Below, piece by piece: positions 18,192 through 26,605 of a stretch of DNA of 64,000 bases. The position numbers and the translations under genes are program-made. The number at the start of each line of letters is the position of its first letter. The first letter of the stretch is position 1. This DNA is from Hyphomonas adhaerens MHS-3 (lineage in GTDB: Bacteria; Pseudomonadota; Alphaproteobacteria; Caulobacterales; Hyphomonadaceae), in NCBI RefSeq assembly GCF_000685235.1, contig NZ_ARYH01000001.1, positions 1,116,001 to 1,180,000 of the forward strand, written 5' to 3'. The notes under the pieces were generated by a model. It was given only the letters and a program-made list of their open reading frames with translations. It made no database searches and had not been told where the DNA came from.

Positions 18192-20941
18192 AAACGATCG
18201 GGGGGAAGGTCGCGGCCACGCGCCGGCGGCTGGGCCTGCTGGCGTTCGCCCGGGCCTTCTGGCCGCTGTTCGTTTTTCTTGTCCTGTTCCTGTCCATGGC
18301 GCTGGCCGGTGCGTTCGACCAGCTGCCGCCAGCCCTCGGTGCCGTTCTGGCGCTTATCTTCCTCATGGGTGGCGCAATCTTCCTGCTGCGCGGGACGCGC
18401 CGTTACGCGCCGCCAGTAGAGGCCGAGGCCGTCCAGCTGCTGGACCGTCAATCGCCGCTACGCCCGGTCTCGTCGCTGAGCGACCGGCCGGCGGACCCGT
18501 CTCGCGGGGCCCAGGCCCTGTGGGTGCGCCATCGCGACCGGGTGTTGAAAGCCGCGCGGGATCTGAAGCTGCCGAACCTGTCTGCCGAATGGCGCCAGCT
18601 CGACCCCTTTCGCCTGCGCTACGTCCTGCCTGTGGCCCTTGTCGGCATTGCCGTGCTGGCGGGGGAGCAGGGACCAGGCCGCCTGTTGCGGGCGCTGAAC
18701 CCGGACTATGGCGCGCTGGTCGGCGCCGACGACATGACCGTCGAGGCCTGGATCATCCCGCCGGACCATACGGGCCGGGCGCCGATCTTCCTGAAACCGG
18801 GGCTGAATGATGTCCGTGTGCCGCGTGGATCCGAGATCACGCTACGCACCGAAGCCCCGACGGCGCCGCGCCTTGTCCTGAAGGGGCGGCATCGCAGCTC
18901 GCAGTCTTTCGCCGCCACACCCGACGGGGCCTGGGAAGCCAAGGCCACGCTGGAGGAAGACGCCCGCGTTTCCGTGCGCTGGTGGGGCGAGCGGGCCGCC
19001 TGGCGGCTGCTGGCCTCGCCGGACGATCCGCCCACGGTGCAGTTCGTGTCCGTGCCCACCTATGGCCGCCTCGACCGGACGGAATTTGCCTGGACCGCCG
19101 CCGACGATTACGGCGTGGTGAAAGCCGAGCTGGCGATCCGACTGCAGGACCCCAATCCGGCCGCCCCGGACGCGGAAGACCGTGTCGCGATCCCGCTTGC
19201 GGCGCCGTCCATGCCGGAAATCAAGGACACGACCCAGATCGACCTGACCCGTCACCGCTGGGCCGGCCTGCCGGTGGAGGTTCATCTGGTCGTGACCGAT
19301 GCGTCCGGGCAGGAGGGGGTGAGCAAGACCGAGTCCTTCACCCTGCCGGAGAAGCTTTTCCTGGACCCGGTCGCGCGGGTCGCACAGGAAGTACGCGTGA
19401 CGGTGCTGCGGGAACCGAGAGACTATGCGTCTCTGACGAAAAATCCGGACGCCCTGAAACAGGGGGCGATCAATAACCCGGCGGCCAACCGGCTGAACGC
19501 CGCGCCGCCGGATGTCCAGAAGGCCGCCCTGATGCTCGACTCCGTGACGCTGATGGGCGAGCGCTACATGCCGAACCAGGCCTATTACCTGACCTTCAAG
19601 ATGGCAGAAGGCGTGCTGGAAAGCGCCGGCACGAAGGATGAAGCTGACGCGGTGGATCCGCTGCTGTGGTCGCTGGCGCTGAAGGCCGAGTATGGCAGCG
19701 CGGCAGATGCCCTGCGCCGTCTTGAAGCCGCGCGCCGCGCGCTGGAGCAGGCCCTGCGGGACGGGGCGTCGGAAGAAGAGATCCGCCGCCGCATGGAAGC
19801 ATTCCGCGATGCGGCCAATGAATACCTCGCGGCAAAGATGGCCGAAGCCGTCGCCAATGGCGGCGAGATGCCGGATACGAATGAAGACGGCATGGCCATG
19901 GGCGGGGGCCAGAGCCTTGGCGGGCAGGATTTCGAGGACATGCTGAATGCCTTGCAGGACCTGACCGATACCGGCGCCACGGAGCAGGCGCGCCAGTTGC
20001 TGTCCGATATCACCAACATGCTGCAGAATCTGGAGTTCCAACGTGGCCAGAGTGGCAACGGCATGGCCGGCATGCCGGGTTCCCAGTCGGATGGCGAAGA
20101 GCAGGAAGACCTGCCGCCGGAAGAACAGGAAATGACCGACGCGATGCGCCGCCTGTCCGAGATCCTGCGCGAACAGCGCCAGTTGAACGATGATACGCTG
20201 GCCCAGCAGCGCGGCGAAATGCCATCAGGCCAGCAGGGCCAGTCCGGAGAGTCCGGTCAGGACTCAGGACAGGAGTCCGGCCAGCAGCCGGGCGGCCAAC
20301 AGGGCCAGCAGGACGGCCTGCAACCGGGGCAGGGCGGTCAGGGCCAGGCCGGCAACCCATCCGAAGGCGACAATCCGCAGGGCGGCGGCCGCCCGGGTGG
20401 TGAGCGTCCGGGCACGAACAGTTTTGCCGGAACCGATGAAGGCGACGCGCCGCAAGGTGGCGGGACGCTGGCCGAACGCCAGGCCCGGCTGGGCGAGCTG
20501 GTTGAGAAATTCGCCCGCGAGCAGGGGCTTGGCGAAGGGGCTGGCGAAGACGATGCGCTGACCGGCGCGATCGACCCGGACGCGCTGGCGGCCATTCGCG
20601 AGGCTCAGCGCAACGCCGAACGGAACCTTGCCCGCGGTAATGAGGGCGCCGCGTCGAATGACCAGGCCCTTGCCACACAGGGCCTGTCGGATCTCAACCG
20701 GAACCTTGCTGCTTTGCTGGATGAAATGCAGCGCGAGCGGACCAATCAGGGCCAGGCCCGAAACGATCCGTTCGGACGCGAAGCCGGCGGCATGGGCAAC
20801 AATGGCGACAATGTCCGTGTGCCGGAGGAAGCCGAACGCCAGCGCGCCAAGGATATCCTTGAAGAGCTGCGCCGCCGCTACAATGAAAGCGACGACGAAG
20901 AAGAACGGGAATATCTCCGCCGCCTGCTTGATCGCTTCTAG
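18170..20941 (+). CDS. TIGR02302 / DUF4175 family membrane protein
   Basis: A 923-aa protein of an alphaproteobacterial family of unknown function. Two to three membrane helices lie in the first 150 residues (FARAFWPLFVFLVLFLSMAL and LGAVLALIFLMGGAIFLL), followed by a large extracytoplasmic part. From about residue 620 comes a Gln/Gly-rich low-complexity stretch, then a charged helical tail ending LRRLLDRF. The only in-frame early start is TTG at 18170, inside lysA; the next ATG would cut the first helix. It ends 12 bases before mprF. A cell-envelope role is plausible. Confidence 0.85.
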   Translation: MAEKDGLKTIGGKVAATRRRLGLLAFARAFWPLFVFLVLFLSMALAGAFDQLPPALGAVLALIFLMGGAIFLLRGTRRYAPPVEAEAVQLLDRQSPLRPVSSLSDRPADPSRGAQALWVRHRDRVLKAARDLKLPNLSAEWRQLDPFRLRYVLPVALVGIAVLAGEQGPGRLLRALNPDYGALVGADDMTVEAWIIPPDHTGRAPIFLKPGLNDVRVPRGSEITLRTEAPTAPRLVLKGRHRSSQSFAATPDGAWEAKATLEEDARVSVRWWGERAAWRLLASPDDPPTVQFVSVPTYGRLDRTEFAWTAADDYGVVKAELAIRLQDPNPAAPDAEDRVAIPLAAPSMPEIKDTTQIDLTRHRWAGLPVEVHLVVTDASGQEGVSKTESFTLPEKLFLDPVARVAQEVRVTVLREPRDYASLTKNPDALKQGAINNPAANRLNAAPPDVQKAALMLDSVTLMGERYMPNQAYYLTFKMAEGVLESAGTKDEADAVDPLLWSLALKAEYGSAADALRRLEAARRALEQALRDGASEEEIRRRMEAFRDAANEYLAAKMAEAVANGGEMPDTNEDGMAMGGGQSLGGQDFEDMLNALQDLTDTGATEQARQLLSDITNMLQNLEFQRGQSGNGMAGMPGSQSDGEEQEDLPPEEQEMTDAMRRLSEILREQRQLNDDTLAQQRGEMPSGQQGQSGESGQDSGQESGQQPGGQQGQQDGLQPGQGGQGQAGNPSEGDNPQGGGRPGGERPGTNSFAGTDEGDAPQGGGTLAERQARLGELVEKFAREQGLGEGAGEDDALTGAIDPDALAAIREAQRNAERNLARGNEGAASNDQALATQGLSDLNRNLAALLDEMQRERTNQGQARNDPFGREAGGMGNNGDNVRVPEEAERQRAKDILEELRRRYNESDDEEEREYLRRLLDRF

Positions 20942-20953
20942 GGGGGACGCAGG

Positions 20954-23500
20954 ATGGAGGCGGACAAGCGCAGGCTTCGGGAACGGCAAAGCCGCGCCAA
21001 CCCCGTGCCGCTCATACTGGCGCTGCTCATTTTTGCGGCCGCCATCCTTGCCATTCATGCCCGGCTGGATCACCTGTCGATGCATCTGATCTATGCCCGG
21101 TTTTCATCGCTGGCGCTTCCCGCGGTCCTGATTGCCATGTTGGGCATGCTGGCGAGTTATGCGGCGGCGATGCTTCGCGACAGCCTGACGCTCCGCCATC
21201 TCGGTCTTGCCCGGCCATGGCGCGATATGGCGCTCATCTCCTTCACGGCGCAGGCCGTCGGCAATTCCCTCGGCGAAACGGAGCTGACCGGCTCAGCCGT
21301 CCGCTCCCGGATCTATGGCGGGCTCGGCCTGTCCGAGGATGAGAGCCAGGCCGTCACTCGCATGACGCGGATCAGCCTGACGGTCGGGGCATTGCTGCTC
21401 AGCGGGTTCGGCCTTGTCTTCCGGTCTGAGGCGTTCCCGGTGCATTTCGGCATTCCGGACAGGGCTGCCATCGGCATGGGGTGTGTGCTGCTGGCGCTGG
21501 TCGTGTGGCACATCGCCAATGCCAGCTTTCTTGTGCCGGGTGGCCTGACGGGCGTGCTGGCGCGCGTCGGGGTCAGCCTGGCGGACTGGGTGGCGGCAGG
21601 TCTTGTCCTGTTCGCCTTGCTACCGGCGGAGACCGCGGTCGGCTTTGCGGCGTTCGTGCCGGTGTTCGCGCTCGCCTGTCTTGCCGGGGGAATGAGCGGC
21701 CTGCCGGGTGGCATCGGCGTCTTCGAGGCTGTGATCCTGCTGCTTGTTCCGGCCAGCCCGGTGGAAGGCCTGGTCGCCAGCCTGATCGCCTTCCGGGCAA
21801 TTTATTACCTCCTTCCGCTCGTCATCGCCGCCGCAGGCATGAGCCGCCGCCTGTTGCGCCGTCATGGCCCCGCCCTGCAAGGGGTCGGGCGCGGGGCAGG
21901 GGATGTCGCCACGCTGTTCGCGCCGGTCGTGTTCGGCCTGCTGGCCTTTGTCAGCGGGGCCTACATGCTGGTGGCCGCGATGACGCCTGCGCTGCTGGCG
22001 CCTTTACGTGCGGCGGCGCACTACCTGCCTTTGCCGCTGATCGAGCTGTCGCACTTCCTGGCATCGATCGTTGGCCTGTTCCTGATGATTGTGGCGAATG
22101 GACTGTCGCGGCGGCTCAGCCATGCCTGGATGGTGGCCATGGGGCTGCTGGTCGCCGGGATCGTGCTGACGCTGACCAAGGGCGCGGGCCTTGCCGAAGC
22201 GCTGCCGCTGTGCGTCGTGCTGGGCGTGCTCGGCCTGTCGCGCCCGGCCTTCTACCGCGCCACGCCCTTGGCGGCGACACGGCTGACGCCGGTCATGGCG
22301 CTCGCCATCCTCGCGACGCTGGGCGCGGTGATCTGGCTCGGCCTGTTCTCCTATGAACATGTTGATTACCGGGGCGAGCTCTGGTGGCAGGTGGCGTTGC
22401 AGGGCGGCACGTCCCGCTTCCTGCGGGCGGCGGCAGGGGTCAGCGTGCTGGCCTTCCTGATCCTCGCCTGGAATTGGCTGCGTCCGTTGCGGGCGCCGCC
22501 ACAGGAGACACCTGAGCCGAGCGAAATCCGCGAGATCCTTGCCGGCGCCGACACGGCCCAGCCGGGCGCGGCGCTCGCCCTGAGCGGCGACAAGCGGTTC
22601 CATTTCAGCCCGTCGCGGCGGTCTTTCATCATGTTTGGCGTGCGCGGATCGAGCTGGATCGCAATGGGCGAGCCGGCAGGCCTTGCCGAAGAGATCCCCT
22701 CGCTCGTCTGGTCCTTCCGCGAGGCCGCTGATGCGGCCGGGGCGGGCATTGTGTTCTATGGCGTCGGGCGCAGCTTCCTGCCGCTGGCTGTCGAGCTTGG
22801 CCTGTCGGTGCAGAAGATCGGCGAGACGGCGATCGTGCCGCTGACGGAATTTTCGCTGGAGGGGCCGGGCAGGTCGCGCATGCGGCAGGTCTACAACCGG
22901 GCGGGCCGCGACGGTCTGAGCTTCGAAGTTCTGCCGCCCGAGGACGTGGCCGGACACATGGACCGGCTGCAGGAAATCTCCGACGACTGGCTGGACGCCC
23001 ATAGCGGGGCGGAAAAAGGCTTCTCCCTTGGCCGGTTCGATCCCGACTATATCGCAAGCTTCCCGGTTGCCGTGGCCCGGCTGGACGGTGAGATCGTCGC
23101 CTTCGCCAATCTCTGGCCGGGGGCCGGCAAGCAGGAGATCGCCATCGACCTGATGCGGTTTTCGAGTGCCGCACCCCGCGCCGTGATGGATTATCTCTTC
23201 GTCTCCACCATGCTCTGGGCCAAGGAGGCCGGGTATCAGCGCTTTGACCTCGGCATGGCGCCGCTGGCGGGGCTGGAGGCGCACCGTCTTGCCCCGGCCA
23301 TGACCCGCATCGGGGCCTTCCTGTTCGAGCATGCCAATGCCGTTTACGGCTTTGAGGGCTTGCGCGCCTACAAGGACAAGTTCCACCCTGTCTGGGAGCC
23401 GGTTTACCTCGCTGCGCCGAATGCGCGGGCGCTGCCCGGGGCCCTGGCCGATGTCGGCATCCTGACCAGCGGCGGGCTGACCCGGATATTCCACAAGTAG
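20954..23500 (+). CDS. mprF: Bifunctional phosphatidylglycerol lysyltransferase/flippase (MprF-like)
   Basis: An 848-aa two-part protein. The first about 500 residues are a many-helix flippase domain (including GNSLGETELTGSAVRSRIYGGLGLSEDESQ split across a loop). The C-terminal about 330 residues are the cytosolic aminoacyl-PG synthase domain (DUF2156/GNAT-like), with KRFHFSPSRRSFIMFGVRG and GLRAYKDKFHPVWEPVYL. The family adds lysine or another amino acid to phosphatidylglycerol and flips it, lowering surface charge and sensitivity to cationic peptides. The amino acid specificity cannot be read here. Confidence 0.92.
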   Translation: MEADKRRLRERQSRANPVPLILALLIFAAAILAIHARLDHLSMHLIYARFSSLALPAVLIAMLGMLASYAAAMLRDSLTLRHLGLARPWRDMALISFTAQAVGNSLGETELTGSAVRSRIYGGLGLSEDESQAVTRMTRISLTVGALLLSGFGLVFRSEAFPVHFGIPDRAAIGMGCVLLALVVWHIANASFLVPGGLTGVLARVGVSLADWVAAGLVLFALLPAETAVGFAAFVPVFALACLAGGMSGLPGGIGVFEAVILLLVPASPVEGLVASLIAFRAIYYLLPLVIAAAGMSRRLLRRHGPALQGVGRGAGDVATLFAPVVFGLLAFVSGAYMLVAAMTPALLAPLRAAAHYLPLPLIELSHFLASIVGLFLMIVANGLSRRLSHAWMVAMGLLVAGIVLTLTKGAGLAEALPLCVVLGVLGLSRPAFYRATPLAATRLTPVMALAILATLGAVIWLGLFSYEHVDYRGELWWQVALQGGTSRFLRAAAGVSVLAFLILAWNWLRPLRAPPQETPEPSEIREILAGADTAQPGAALALSGDKRFHFSPSRRSFIMFGVRGSSWIAMGEPAGLAEEIPSLVWSFREAADAAGAGIVFYGVGRSFLPLAVELGLSVQKIGETAIVPLTEFSLEGPGRSRMRQVYNRAGRDGLSFEVLPPEDVAGHMDRLQEISDDWLDAHSGAEKGFSLGRFDPDYIASFPVAVARLDGEIVAFANLWPGAGKQEIAIDLMRFSSAAPRAVMDYLFVSTMLWAKEAGYQRFDLGMAPLAGLEAHRLAPAMTRIGAFLFEHANAVYGFEGLRAYKDKFHPVWEPVYLAAPNARALPGALADVGILTSGGLTRIFHK

Positions 23501-23558
23501 CGCCCCTTGCACCATGGCGCTGTGTCTGCCTTGATGCGCGCAAAACAGGGAGACATTC

Positions 23559-24518
23559 ATGCCACGCTGGGAATACACCAAAGGGCTGAAGGACATCGGC
23601 AACGGGCTCTATGCCTGGCTGCAGCCGGATGGCGGCTGGGGCTGGTCAAATGCCGGCCTGATCGTGGACGGGGACCAGTCGCTACTGGTCGACACCTTGT
23701 TCGACGCCCACCTGACACGCGACATGCTGAGCGCGATGGCGGACGCCTCCGGCGTCGGCGCCGAAGAGATCGGCACCATCGTCAACACGCATGCCAACGG
23801 GGATCATTGCCACGGCAATGGCTGTTGTCCGCATGCGGAAATCATCGCATCCGAGGCCAGCGCGAAGGAAATGGCCGAAGTGCCACCCGCCATGCTCGCC
23901 CAGTTCAAGAAGATGGGAGGCCAGCTCGGCCCGGCCGGAACCTATTTCGCCGACATTTTCGGACCGTTCGATTTCGACGCGGTGGAAGAACGCCTGCCAA
24001 CCCAGACATTCACCGGCCAGATGGACCTGACCATCGGTGACAAGGTCGTGGAGCTGATCGAAGTTGGCCCCGCGCACACAGGCGGTGACGTCATTGTCCA
24101 TGTCCCGGAAGACCGGGCGGTGTTCACCGGCGACATCCTCTTCATCGACGGCACGCCCCTGATGTGGGCCGGGCCGGTCAGGAACTGGATCAATGCCTGC
24201 GAAAAGATCATCGGCATGGACGCCGACGTCATCGTGCCCGGGCATGGTCCGGTCACGGACAAGGCCGGTGTGCAACGCGTCGCCGACTATCTCGCCTATA
24301 TCGATGCCGAGGCGCGCAAGCGTTATGATGCCGGCCTTGGCGTGCGTGAGGCGGCGCTCGATATCGCGCTGGGCGATTATGCCAATTGGGGCGATGCAGA
24401 GCGCATCGCCGTCAATGTCGACAGCCTCTACCGCGAATATCGCGGCGACGGGCAGGTGACGCCGGTGATGGAGCTCTTCGCGCTGATGGCCGAAACGCGG
24501 GATGCAATGCGGGCCTGA
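23559..24518 (+). CDS. MBL-fold metallo-hydrolase
   Basis: Metallo-beta-lactamase-fold hydrolase of 319 aa. The metal motif is THANGDHCHGNG near residue 78, an HxxxDH variant where the second position of the usual HxHxDH is Asn. Further ligands are in GPAHTGGDVIVHV, FTGDILF and VPGHGPVTD. The Asn variant is common in this subfamily. The substrate is unknown. It precedes the 2H phosphoesterase gene by 4 bases. Confidence 0.88.
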   Translation: MPRWEYTKGLKDIGNGLYAWLQPDGGWGWSNAGLIVDGDQSLLVDTLFDAHLTRDMLSAMADASGVGAEEIGTIVNTHANGDHCHGNGCCPHAEIIASEASAKEMAEVPPAMLAQFKKMGGQLGPAGTYFADIFGPFDFDAVEERLPTQTFTGQMDLTIGDKVVELIEVGPAHTGGDVIVHVPEDRAVFTGDILFIDGTPLMWAGPVRNWINACEKIIGMDADVIVPGHGPVTDKAGVQRVADYLAYIDAEARKRYDAGLGVREAALDIALGDYANWGDAERIAVNVDSLYREYRGDGQVTPVMELFALMAETRDAMRA

Positions 24519-24522
24519 CGCC

Positions 24523-25017
24523 ATGGTGACGTACTGGTGCACACCATGTGCGGAAGATGCCGCCCGCTATCGCGCCGTCATCAAGGCTTTGGCCCTGGCA
24601 CAAGGCGCGCCCGCCTATCAGGCGCATCTGACACTCGGGACTTTGGAACGAGCCGCATCTGATCTCAGTGAGGTCGTTGCCGCATTGAAAGGGCTCGTCC
24701 TTGAGCCGGTGGGCATTGGTGAAACGGATGTCTTCACCAAATCACTTTTTGTGCAGTTCGAGGCGTCAGATACGCTGCTTGCTGCACGGCGCCAGCTGGA
24801 GACAGTACAGGGGTTTCGTCAGGGCAGGGCCTTCGATCCGCATATCAGCCTTTGTTATGGCGCGCCGCCCGAGGGCAGTGCGGCCCGGCGCGATGTACAG
24901 GATTTGCTGAGCAAACCCGTACGCTTCGACAGACTGATTGCGGTGAATATTACGCTGCCGATTGAAACCTATGCGGATGTGATGGCCTGCACGGTGGCGG
25001 AGACCTTCGAGATCTAA
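24523..25017 (+). CDS. 2H phosphoesterase superfamily protein (2'-5' RNA ligase / cyclic phosphodiesterase-like)
   Basis: A 164-aa protein with the two HxT/SL motifs that define 2H phosphoesterases: HLTLG near residue 35 and HISLCYG near residue 107. These enzymes act on 2',3'-cyclic or 2'-5' phosphodiesters of RNA or nucleotides. The start overlaps nothing and lies 4 bases after the MBL-fold gene, so the two may be coexpressed. The exact substrate is not known. Confidence 0.82.
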   Translation: MVTYWCTPCAEDAARYRAVIKALALAQGAPAYQAHLTLGTLERAASDLSEVVAALKGLVLEPVGIGETDVFTKSLFVQFEASDTLLAARRQLETVQGFRQGRAFDPHISLCYGAPPEGSAARRDVQDLLSKPVRFDRLIAVNITLPIETYADVMACTVAETFEI

Positions 25018-25027
25018 CCGCAGGCAC

Positions 25028-25600
25028 CTAGCGGTTCGCGCCCGGCACCCATTTGATGTCATCCGCGCCATTGCTGTTGGCGGCGCGGGCCGCGACAAAC
25101 AGCCAGTCCGACAGGCGGTTGATGAAGGCAAGGGCTTCCGGGCTCACGGGCTCGTTCTCCATGCCGGAGAGTTCCGCGATCTTCCGCTCCGCCGTGCGGC
25201 AAAGGGTGCGTGCGACATGCAGTTGCGCGGCCAGCGGCGTGCCGCCCGGCAGGATGAAACTGTCCAGCGGGGGAATGCGCGCATTCATCGCGTCGATCTC
25301 TTCCTCCAGCCGCTTCACCTGCGACTCCACGATCCGCAGCGGCGTCCATTCCAGAACGCGGCCCCGGTCCGGCGTTGCGAGGTCCGCGCCGAGGTCGAAC
25401 AGATCGTTCTGTATACGGCGGATGGCCGTCAGCATTTCGTCATCGGCATGCAGGGCGGCCACACCGAGCGCCGAGTTCACCTCGTCGACACTGCCATAGG
25501 AGGCGACCCGCGGGTGCCACTTGTCGACCTGTTCGCCGGTCGAGAGGCGGGTTTGCCCCTTGTCGCCGGTGCGGGTGTAGATTTTGTCGAGTTTGACCAT
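25028..25600 (-). CDS. Cob(I)yrinic acid a,c-diamide adenosyltransferase (PduO type)
   Basis: Transfers adenosyl from ATP to cob(I)alamin to make coenzyme B12. The 190-aa protein has the PduO/MMAB N-terminal ATP-binding loop YTRTGDKGQTRLSTG, the SYGSVDEVNSALG segment, and the RTLCRTAERKI and RLSDWLFVAARAAN motifs. It lies downstream of the HIG1 gene on the same strand (18-base gap), a pairing often seen in alphaproteobacteria. Confidence 0.95.
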   Translation of the reverse strand: MVKLDKIYTRTGDKGQTRLSTGEQVDKWHPRVASYGSVDEVNSALGVAALHADDEMLTAIRRIQNDLFDLGADLATPDRGRVLEWTPLRIVESQVKRLEEEIDAMNARIPPLDSFILPGGTPLAAQLHVARTLCRTAERKIAELSGMENEPVSPEALAFINRLSDWLFVAARAANSNGADDIKWVPGANR

Positions 25601-25618
25601 GGGGTCTCCTCTGGAAAG

Positions 25619-25825
25619 TCAGAAATGAATGGCCCCGGCCATGAAGCCGATCACCACCAGGAGGGCGATCACGATGGCCTGGATGAAAATACGCATCCGC
25701 ATCAGCTTGTTGGAGCGGCTTGGCTGGTTCTCGTCGGTCCGTGCCAGATTGGCGATGCCGAGGCCGAGCACGACCAGCAGGGCTGCCAGTGCGCCGTAGA
25801 AGAGAATGGTAATGAGCATTTGCAT
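25619..25825 (-). CDS. HIG1 domain (twin transmembrane) protein
   Basis: A 68-aa protein with two membrane helices (LITILFYGALAALLVVLGLGI and the C-terminal AIVIALLVVIGFMAG). The intervening NKLMRMRIFIQA matches the HIG1 (hypoxia-induced) consensus LMRxRxxxQ. In mitochondria this family associates with respiratory supercomplexes; in bacteria the role is unclear. ATG 25825 is chosen because GAAAGG lies about 10 bases upstream. Confidence 0.82.
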   Translation of the reverse strand: MQMLITILFYGALAALLVVLGLGIANLARTDENQPSRSNKLMRMRIFIQAIVIALLVVIGFMAGAIHF

Positions 25826-25919
25826 CAGGTGTCGCCTTTCCGGCCTTGTAACGCTTCTAGCATAGACTGGCGACCGGGTGGCGACAGGCGCGAAAGCGTC
25901 GCGCCCCGCCTGCGTGCGG

Positions 25920-26228
25920 TCAGCCGCCCGATTCCAGCCTTGCGGCCAGGGCCTCGATCCGGTCGGAGACGGCCGCCATGGCGTCGGCGGCCTTCTGTTC
26001 GGCGGCAGGGGAGGTGCCATCTGTGCGCCGGGCGGAATCCAGCTCGTCGAGCAGGGCCAGCGCGGTGATCAGCAACAGGCGGTCTTCCCCGATATCGCCC
26101 ACGGCGCTGGCAATATGTTTCACCCGAGCGTCCAGCTGCTGTGAAAGCGCGACAATCCGCGCTTCCTGCCCGGGGGCACAGGCGATGGAATAGTTCCGGC
26201 CGCGCAGGATGATATCGGCCTTGGCCAT
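25920..26228 (-). CDS. zapA: Cell division protein ZapA
   Basis: A 102-aa Z-ring-associated protein. The N-terminal globular domain contains ILRGRNYSIACAPGQE and LDARVKHIAS, and the C-terminal part is a coiled coil, as in ZapA. It promotes FtsZ bundling at midcell. It is the second gene after the coiled-coil gene next to tkt, matching the Caulobacter zauP-zapA pair. Confidence 0.9.
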   Translation of the reverse strand: MAKADIILRGRNYSIACAPGQEARIVALSQQLDARVKHIASAVGDIGEDRLLLITALALLDELDSARRTDGTSPAAEQKAADAMAAVSDRIEALAARLESGG

Positions 26229-26231
26229 GCC

Positions 26232-26501
26232 TCAGGCCTCCTTGCCGAGCGCGGCGCGGACTTCTTCGATCGCGGCCCCGAGGGCAGCGCTCGCTTCGTC
26301 TGCCAAGGCCTGCAATTCGGTCTCCCGGGCAAGGGATGCGTCGAGTTCCTCGGCCAGTCTTTCCCGGTCGGAGACGAGGGCGGCCATCTCTGCGGCGACC
26401 ACGTCGGGATCGCCTGCACGGGCCAGCAATCCGTCGACGGCCCCCTCCAGGCGCCGGATGGCCGCATCGAGGCGGCGTGATTCGCGGTCGATGTCGCTCA
26501 T
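26232..26501 (-). CDS. zauP: Coiled-coil protein ZauP-like (DUF4164 type)
   Basis: An 89-aa protein that is almost entirely predicted coiled coil, rich in Ala, Glu, Leu and Arg. Position (3 bases upstream of zapA and divergent from tkt) matches ZauP of Caulobacter crescentus, which pairs with ZapA to focus the Z-ring. ATG 26501 (MSDIDRES) is preferred over an upstream TTG at 26522. The name rests on context and coiled-coil nature; DUF4164 membership is likely. Confidence 0.72.
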   Translation of the reverse strand: MSDIDRESRRLDAAIRRLEGAVDGLLARAGDPDVVAAEMAALVSDRERLAEELDASLARETELQALADEASAALGAAIEEVRAALGKEA

Positions 26502-26605
26502 GTTTCCAAGGCTTAAACTCAATACGCAGCTACGCCAAGCGGCTTGACGTAGCTGCGGGAGTCTGGCCTAGCACACTTCCGGAGCGACTGAGGGAGATCA
26601 GCAGA

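Noticed and set aside
20220-20400. Gln/Gly-rich repeats in the TIGR02302 gene as a tandem DNA repeat or CRISPR
   Set aside because: Irregular codon-level repeats within one protein; no conserved spacer-repeat pattern.
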